Source: an uncultured Acetatifactor sp. (GTDB lineage Bacteria > Bacillota > Clostridia > Lachnospirales > Lachnospiraceae). From it: 6,607 nucleotides of DNA. The DNA lies in assembly GCA_910584235.1 (NCBI GenBank), contig CAJTZD010000002.1, forward strand, positions 1-6,607, read 5' to 3'. How positions within the stretch are numbered: position 1 is the first letter of the stretch; every line of letters begins with the position of its first letter. Below the pieces are notes generated by a model. It worked only from the letters and a program-made list of their open reading frames with translations. It was not told the DNA's origin and did no database searches. Below are positions 1 through 2,628 of the stretch, in pieces. The translations under genes and the position numbers were made by a program.

Positions 1-355
1 AGTTCGGGATAACTCTTTTTTCGGCATAAGACACGTTATCCCGAATTCGGGATAACGTGTCGTATTCAAAAAATCGGACCAGCATACTGTTGTCAGCGGT
101 GCTCTGGCATTCCAAATGGTATTTTTTTGTTTCTTTTCCTTCTATCTTGAAACTGGTATCAGTGATCCGTTCAGCTTCATTTCCGTCCTGCTGGTTCAGG
201 AAATGTTCATTTGGTGAGAAGATGATTCTTTCCTGCCCTGAATAATGTTCCCCGAACACCTCATTTATAACAGGGATAATCAGAGAACTGCAGTCATTTA
301 GCAGGGTGCGGAACACATCATCATAAGGTGTGCTTGTTATTCTTACACTTTCCAT
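1..355 (-). CDS. Rpn-family PD-(D/E)XK nuclease / 'transposase', 5' part, cut by the left edge
   Basis: The 118 visible residues start MESVRITSTPYDDVFRTLLN and resemble the N-terminus of the Rpn / PD-(D/E)XK nuclease family transposases that are abundant in Lachnospiraceae. Rpn proteins are DNA endonucleases linked to recombination and, in some cases, phage defence. The nuclease core is visible: ITDTSFKI (D66) followed by YHLECQS (E82, Q84), matching the D...E-x-Q/K arrangement. Family members run to roughly 250-320 residues, so most of the protein lies outside. The start is fixed by AAGGAGGA 5 nt upstream of the ATG. From D99 onward (LSRIRDNVSYAEKRVIPN) the frame passes through a 32-bp palindrome, and the sequence stops resembling the family as I remember it, where EYD is usually followed by QIAL-like sequence. 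The gene may therefore be interrupted there, although no stop occurs before the edge. Divergent from the recombinase gene. Confidence 0.8.
   Translation of the reverse strand, partial: MESVRITSTPYDDVFRTLLNDCSSLIIPVINEVFGEHYSGQERIIFSPNEHFLNQQDGNEAERITDTSFKIEGKETKKYHLECQSTADNSMLVRFFEYDTLSRIRDNVSYAEKRVIPN
30..61. repeat. Perfect 32-bp palindrome with a nearby extra half-copy
   Basis: Each 16-nt arm reads GACACGTTATCCCGAA, and the two arms meet at 45/46 with no spacer. The core GTTATCCCGAA occurs three times in the first 61 bases: at 35-45, inverted at 46-56, and inverted again at 3-13 (TTCGGGATAAC). Pairing continues imperfectly outside the perfect part. It lies within the Rpn-like reading frame (codons 99-109), so it is either coding sequence under unusual constraint or, more likely, a palindromic repeat or recombination/insertion scar placed in the gene. 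It has no adjoining T-run on its 3' side in either direction that would make it a standard terminator. Confidence 0.85.
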
Positions 356-360
356 TGTAA

Positions 361-368
361 TCCTCCTT
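361..368 (-). promoter_or_regulatory. Shine-Dalgarno site of the Rpn-family gene
   Basis: Read on the minus strand this is AAGGAGGA, 5 nt before the ATG whose first base is 355. It is a near-perfect anti-16S match and decides the start. Confidence 0.85.
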
Positions 369-374
369 TATTCT

Positions 375-403
375 ATTTTATCACATTGTATAAATTTACT
401 CAA
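375..403 (-). promoter_or_regulatory. Sigma-A-type promoter of the Rpn-family gene
   Basis: On the minus strand TTGAGT (398-403) and TAAAAT (375-380) are separated by exactly 17 bp. The predicted transcript start is near 368, so the ribosome site lies almost at the mRNA 5' end. The leader would be very short, which suggests no elaborate 5' UTR control. Confidence 0.6.
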
Positions 404-472
404 TCTCAAAAGCAGAATCATCATATCCGGATAAAATCCCGAAATAAAAGAAATACATAGGCACATATGGTG

Positions 473-478
473 TATAAT
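473..478 (+). promoter_or_regulatory. Candidate -10 element for the recombinase gene
   Basis: A perfect TATAAT preceded by GTG lies 42 nt upstream of the recombinase ATG. No good -35 hexamer sits 16-18 bp upstream (the 17-bp position reads GAAATA), so the promoter would be weak or activator-dependent. Confidence 0.4.
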
Positions 479-504
479 ACGGTAAAAACCTGAGAATCCC
501 ATAC

Positions 505-511
505 AAAGGAG
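505..511 (+). promoter_or_regulatory. Shine-Dalgarno site of the recombinase gene
   Basis: AAAGGAG ends 9 nt before the ATG at 521. A second ATG follows directly at 524, with 12-nt spacing, so the first is the better start. Confidence 0.75.
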
Positions 512-520
512 AAGAGAAAG

Positions 521-1531
521 ATGATGTACAGGCTTACCAAAGAGGCAGTGGCAGGATACCAGAGGCACATGGAGCGGGAGGAGTATGCCCCGGAGACGGT
601 AAAGAAGTATCTGCGGGACATCCGCGCGTTCGCCGCATGGGCCGTGGGAGCGGAGGGCAGCGGGGAGAAAGCGGCCGGTGAGGGCACGGCCGATGGCTGC
701 AGCGCCGGCAGGCCCTTGGACGGAACTGTCGCTGGACGCGCCGATGGCTACGCAGACGGAGCCGATGGCTGCAGCGCCGAGCCGGCAGGCAGCGGGGCCT
801 CAAAGCCCCGGAAGGGCATAGTGGTGGAAAGGGGGACGGCAGCGGCATGGAAAGGGTACCTGGTGTCCGGAGGATATGCGCCCGTCACGGTCAACGCTAT
901 GCTCTCGTCCCTCAACAGCCTTTTCCGGTACCTGGGCTGGGAGGAGTGCCGTGTGAGGTTCCTGAAAGTCCAGCGCAGGACGTTCCGCGACCAGGGGAGG
1001 GAGCTAAGCCGTGCGGAGTACAGACGGCTGCTGGGAGCCGCGGGGGAGGCAGGGGACGCCAGGCTGTCGCTGCTGCTGGAGACCATGTGCGCCACCGGGA
1101 TCCGCGTGTCCGAGGTGAGGTATGTCACCGTAGAGGCCGTTGCCCGCAGGAGGGCGGACATCTCCCTGAAAGGAAAGGTGCGTACCATCCTTATCCCGGG
1201 GAAGCTGTGCAGGAAGCTTAAGGACTATGCCAGGAGGCAGGGCATAAGATCCGGGGAGATATTCATCACGAGAACCGGGAGGGGAATGTCCAGGAGGCAG
1301 ATCTGGCAGGAGATGAAGAGGCTTTGCGGGAGGGCGCAGGTAAGCCCCGGCAAGGTATTCCCCCACAACCTGCGCCATCTCTTCGCGCGGGTGTTCCACA
1401 AGGCATGCGGGGACATTGTGAAGCTTGCGGACGTATTGGGGCACAGCAGCATAGAGACCACCAGGATCTACTTGATCTCGACCGGGGAGGTGCACGCGAG
1501 GCGCATGGAAAGACTGGGGCTGATCAGCTGA
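521..1531 (+). CDS. Tyrosine recombinase/integrase (XerC/D-like), candidate DNA invertase
   Basis: A 336-residue phage-integrase-family recombinase that would cut and rejoin DNA through a 3'-phosphotyrosine. The catalytic set is complete: R195 in ATGIRVSEVR, K217/K219 in SLKGKVRT, H282 and R285 in PHNLRHLFA, H308 in LGHSS and nucleophile Y317 in TTRIYL. The N-terminal SAM-like core-binding domain is recognisable at residues 1-41 (VAGYQRHMEREEYAPETVKK) and 99-150 but is split by a Gly/Ala/Asp/Ser-rich insert at about 42-98 that contains repeats of ADGCSA. GC content is extreme (45/60 at 1021-1080, against 28/60 in the Rpn gene), suggesting transfer. Xer proteins are usually about 300 residues; the excess is the insert. 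An inverted repeat begins 3 bp after the stop, and a surface-protein gene with a long regulated leader follows. Together these suggest a local invertase rather than chromosome-dimer resolution (inference). Integrative-element integrase is the main alternative. Confidence 0.9.
   Translation: MMYRLTKEAVAGYQRHMEREEYAPETVKKYLRDIRAFAAWAVGAEGSGEKAAGEGTADGCSAGRPLDGTVAGRADGYADGADGCSAEPAGSGASKPRKGIVVERGTAAAWKGYLVSGGYAPVTVNAMLSSLNSLFRYLGWEECRVRFLKVQRRTFRDQGRELSRAEYRRLLGAAGEAGDARLSLLLETMCATGIRVSEVRYVTVEAVARRRADISLKGKVRTILIPGKLCRKLKDYARRQGIRSGEIFITRTGRGMSRRQIWQEMKRLCGRAQVSPGKVFPHNLRHLFARVFHKACGDIVKLADVLGHSSIETTRIYLISTGEVHARRMERLGLIS
689..779 (+). repeat. Short direct repeats within the recombinase linker
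   Basis: GCCGATGGCTGCAGCGCCG occurs at 689-707 and again at 761-779, both encoding ADGCSA, with a degenerate third copy (GCGCCGATGGCTACGC) from 738. The spacing between the perfect copies is 72 bp (24 codons), so slippage or recombination between them would change linker length without breaking the frame. Confidence 0.85.
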
Positions 1532-1534
1532 CTG

Positions 1535-1559
1535 GCAACGGACAGAATCGTAATTTTGT
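1535..1559 (+). repeat. Left arm of the inverted repeat flanking a putative invertible segment
   Basis: The arm reads GCAACGG, then ACAG, then AATCGTAATTTTGT. The 14-nt inner block and 7-nt outer block match the right arm at 1870-1890 in inverted orientation; the ACAG between them is absent on the right. It begins 3 bp after the recombinase stop codon. No target-site duplication is visible outside the arms, which argues against a simple transposon end. Confidence 0.75.
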
Positions 1560-1576
1560 GACTAAGTCTATCCGCC

Positions 1577-1593
1577 GGAAAACAGACTTTTCC
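1577..1593. repeat. Short hairpin/operator-like palindrome near the left repeat
   Basis: GGAAAA and TTTTCC are separated by CAGAC. It could form a small hairpin in the leftward transcript about 7-23 nt after its predicted start, or be a protein site. It is too weak and A/T-rich to be called a terminator. Confidence 0.4.
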
Positions 1594-1606
1594 TGATTAC
1601 GCTTTC

Positions 1607-1635
1607 AGTATAGCACGGCAGGGGGCACTTTTCAA
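1607..1635 (-). promoter_or_regulatory. Strong sigma-A-type promoter inside the putative invertible segment, pointing left
   Basis: On the minus strand TTGAAA (1630-1635), an exact 17-bp spacer and TATACT (1607-1612) give a close match to consensus. An A/T-rich stretch (ATAAAATATAC) lies just upstream of the -35, like an UP element. The predicted start is near 1600. As oriented, the transcript crosses the left repeat and runs antisense into the 3' end of the recombinase gene; no gene lies ahead of it in that direction until the Rpn gene. Confidence 0.65.
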
Positions 1636-1667
1636 GTATATTTTATGACGTCAGCCCTTAAAAAGTG
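1626..1667. promoter_or_regulatory. Operator-like inverted repeat and TGACGTCA palindrome around the segment promoter
   Basis: CACTTTT (1626-1632) and AAAAGTG (1661-1667) are perfect inverted copies enclosing the -35 region, and the 8-bp palindrome TGACGTCA lies at 1646-1653, about 50 bp upstream of the predicted start. This spacing suits an activator or repressor site, but no regulator can be named. Confidence 0.3.
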
Positions 1668-1770
1668 ACGAAAATAACTCCATATCCCTACAAGAAGGGC
1701 GCAAAAAGGAAACGCACATAGGTTTCCCAAGGCGCTTTTTCCTTAAGGTGCCCCTGACGGTGCAGTTTTT

Positions 1771-1802
1771 GGGGGTGCGGCTGAGTCCGCACCTCCTTTT
1801 TT
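1771..1802 (+). terminator. Rho-independent terminator facing right
   Basis: GGGGGTGCGG (1771-1780) pairs with CCGCACCTCC (1787-1796) as a 10-bp stem with one G-U pair and a 6-nt loop (CTGAGT), followed directly by six T residues. On the opposite strand the stem is followed by A residues, so it works in one direction only. As oriented it would stop transcription coming from the recombinase before it reaches the adhesin leader. Confidence 0.85.
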
Positions 1803-1869
1803 CGTGCGGGAAAGGGGCATATGCGGTTTCCGGAAGGCCCCGGCGTGCTTTCCGGGGGAGGGGCAGGGG

Positions 1870-1890
1870 ACAAAATTACGATTCCGTTGC
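1870..1890 (-). repeat. Right arm of the inverted repeat
   Basis: ACAAAATTACGATT (1870-1883) followed by CCGTTGC (1884-1890) is the reverse complement of the left arm minus its ACAG insert. That gives 21 matched positions, a typical size for the sites of tyrosine-recombinase-driven phase switches. Confidence 0.75.
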
Positions 1891-2216
1891 GCGTGACCGA
1901 TGGGGGCAGTGCGGGCCGTGCCGAGCATGCCAATGCGGGCAAGTACAGGCGGAGCAGGCTTGGATTCCGGAAACCTGTCGGGCTTAAGGAGGATGCCGCT
2001 GACAAGGGACGTATGCGAATTGGACGCGCATATATTGAGTGTTACATAGGACACGAACAAAAGATGAATGACATGGAAAGAAGAGGAGGGGGAAATGAAA
2101 GGGAATATCTTGGCGGGGAAAGTTCCACCAGGCAGGGATGCCCTGCAGCTATGGCCATCGCGGGCGGCAGGGCGGAAAGGGGCTCGCAAGCCATTTCTGC
2201 ACGGTTCCGAAAGAGA
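1891..2216. other. Leader/intergenic stretch without a convincing gene
   Basis: Between the right repeat and the first riboswitch. Long open frames exist in several directions here, but they have low-complexity, R/G/P-rich translations and overlap the riboswitches, as expected of GC-rich noncoding DNA. Small hairpins are visible, such as GCAGGG-ATG-CCCTGC near 2132-2146 and GGCT-CGCA-AGCC near 2181-2192. A purine-rich ribosome-site-like sequence precedes an ATG at 2095. If the upstream segment inverts, this stretch becomes the first part of the adhesin mRNA leader. Confidence 0.5.
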
Positions 2217-2274
2217 GGCGGTGGGAGATGGGCAAACCCATGGAAACATGGGGACGCAAAGCCACAGGGACTAA
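2095..2274 (+). CDS. Possible short leader ORF ending inside riboswitch 1 (doubtful)
   Basis: ATG at 2095 is preceded by AGGAGG (2084-2089, 5-nt spacing) in a purine run. The frame gives 59 residues, MKGNILAGKVPPGRDALQLW onward, ending in TAA at 2272-2274, which is part of the conserved CUAAG of the first aptamer. No domain or family is recognised. The good ribosome site is the only support; the sequence inside the aptamer is dictated by RNA structure. It could be a translated leader peptide whose ribosomes would disturb aptamer 1, or chance. Confidence 0.2.
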   Translation: MKGNILAGKVPPGRDALQLWPSRAAGRKGARKPFLHGSEREAVGDGQTHGNMGTQSHRD

Positions 2275-2373
2275 GGCGCTTTGGCAGATGCGGCAGCTCC
2301 GGCACCATTGATTCACTATGGTGCATACGGGCCGCAGGCATCTGGCAGGGGCAGCTATGTCAGCCTGGCCGCT
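2217..2373 (+). promoter_or_regulatory. c-di-GMP-I (GEMM-I) riboswitch aptamer 1
   Basis: All signature elements are present: GGCAAACC (2231-2238), a 6-bp stem CCCAUG/CAUGGG capped by GAAA (2243-2246), GACGCAAAGCC (2253-2263), and ACUAAG (2270-2275) facing UAUGU (2356-2360). The last pair matches the 11-nt GAAA tetraloop receptor with a C-G to A-U covariation. The 3' tail CAGCCUGGCCGC follows. The receptor arm is unusually long (about 80 nt) and carries a 7-bp GCACCAU/AUGGUGC hairpin (2302-2324) on top of CAGAUGC/GCAUCUG. The outer stem is short (GCGG/CCGC). The G before CAAACC is kept, so c-di-GMP is the expected ligand rather than c-AMP-GMP (from memory of the Vc2 structure). Confidence 0.9.
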
Positions 2374-2490
2374 AATTATAAAAGGCAAACCGTCGGAAAC
2401 GGCGGGACGCAAAACAAGGGGCCTAAAGCGTGCGCCTGGACATGCGCCAAAGCGCAGGCCACGGCAGCCCGGTCACTGATTATAATTAGC
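2371..2490 (+). promoter_or_regulatory. c-di-GMP-I (GEMM-I) riboswitch aptamer 2, partly degenerate
   Basis: GGCAAACC (2384-2391), stem CCGUCG/CGGCGG with GAAA loop (2396-2399), GACGC (2406-2410), CCUAAA (2422-2427) facing CACGG (2460-2464), and the tail CAGCCCGG. Two deviations stand out. The usual GCAAAGCC reads GCAAAACA, losing the C-G pair that closes the internal loop. The receptor is not of the 11-nt type found in modules 1 and 3. The module is enclosed by a perfect 11-bp outer stem, GCTAATTATAA (2371-2381) with TTATAATTAGC (2480-2490), whose ends overlap module 1 and the conserved GC of module 3. Confidence 0.8.
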
Positions 2491-2576
2491 AAACCGTTAG
2501 AAATGGCGGGACGCAAAGCTATGGGGGCTAAGGTGTTGGAGGTTTCATTTGACAATGCTATGCCAGCCCGGCCGCC
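2488..2576 (+). promoter_or_regulatory. c-di-GMP-I (GEMM-I) riboswitch aptamer 3, proximal to the gene
   Basis: AGCAAACC (2488-2495), stem CCGUUA/UGGCGG with GAAA loop (2500-2503), GACGCAAAGCU (2510-2520), GCUAAG (2527-2532) facing UAUGC (2559-2563), and the tail CAGCCCGGCCGCC. The closing bases are AGC/GCU where module 1 has GGC/GCC, and the receptor pair is G-C where module 1 has A-U. Both are compensatory changes supporting real structure. No strong outer stem is visible, so ligand binding may be needed to hold it together. It sits about 50 nt before the adhesin start and is best placed to control it. Confidence 0.9.
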
Positions 2577-2622
2577 GGATACTTTGCATCCGAAAGATTC
2601 TTTTTTTGGCAAAGAAAGGAAT
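2576..2622 (+). promoter_or_regulatory. Riboswitch expression platform with Shine-Dalgarno-sequestering hairpin
   Basis: ATTCTTTTTTT (2597-2607) can pair with AAGAAAGGAAT (2612-2622) as an 11-bp stem (two G-U pairs) closed by the loop GGCA. This buries AGGA (2617-2620), the ribosome site 8 nt before the ATG at 2629. Two alternatives compete with it. CGGAT/ATCCG (2576-2580, 2588-2592) is a hairpin just before the T-run. CTTTGC (2582-2587) can pair with GCAAAG (2609-2614), which would open the sequestering stem. The first hairpin is separated from the T7 run by 8 nt, so transcription termination is less likely than translational control. Confidence 0.55.
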
Positions 2623-2628
2623 GAAACT

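Larger units (their letters stand above)
1560..1869. other. Putative invertible promoter segment (invertron), predicted OFF orientation
   Basis: About 310 bp enclosed by the inverted repeat. No convincing gene is present. It contains a near-consensus promoter pointing left (1607-1635), a palindrome and an inverted repeat around that promoter, a small hairpin (1577-1593) and a strong terminator pointing right (1771-1802). Seen: the repeats, promoter and terminator. Known: tyrosine recombinases invert such segments upstream of surface-structure operons in Bacteroides and Clostridia. Inferred: inversion would put the promoter near 1794-1822, firing right into the riboswitch-adhesin leader, and turn the terminator to face left. 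The alternative is a static intergenic region with a chance repeat, or a MITE-like element. Confidence 0.55.

Noticed and set aside
30..61. Palindrome as a rho-independent terminator
   Set aside because: No loop and no T-run directly after the stem in either direction, and it lies inside a reading frame.
57..245. 62-residue plus-strand open frame at the left end
   Set aside because: It is antisense to the Rpn-family gene, has no ribosome site and starts inside the palindrome; it is a shadow of the minus-strand gene.
521..1531. Recombinase as housekeeping XerC/XerD
   Set aside because: The disrupted N-terminal domain, outlying GC content and position beside an inverted repeat and accessory surface gene argue for a local or mobile role.
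1535..1890. Inverted repeat as the ends of a small transposon (MITE)
   Set aside because: No target-site duplication is seen outside the arms, and the content (outward promoter, terminator) plus adjacent recombinase fit a switch better; not fully excluded.
2020..2048. TTGGAC-17-TACATA as a rightward promoter for the adhesin
   Set aside because: Both hexamers are poor matches (3-4 of 6). It cannot be excluded and would bypass the invertible segment, so it deserves a 5'-end test, but it is far weaker than the promoter at 1607-1635.
1743..2249. 168-residue minus-strand open frame
   Set aside because: It crosses the right inverted repeat, the terminator and the riboswitch; Pro/Ser/Arg-rich composition with no domain.
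1821..2375. 184-residue plus-strand open frame between the right repeat and the riboswitches
   Set aside because: Its translation is low-complexity (R/G-rich), no ribosome site precedes it, and it runs through the whole of riboswitch 1; GC-rich noncoding DNA explains it.
2549..2554. Perfect TTGACA -35 hexamer
   Set aside because: It lies inside aptamer 3 and no -10 element follows at 16-18 bp; the sequence there is GC-rich.
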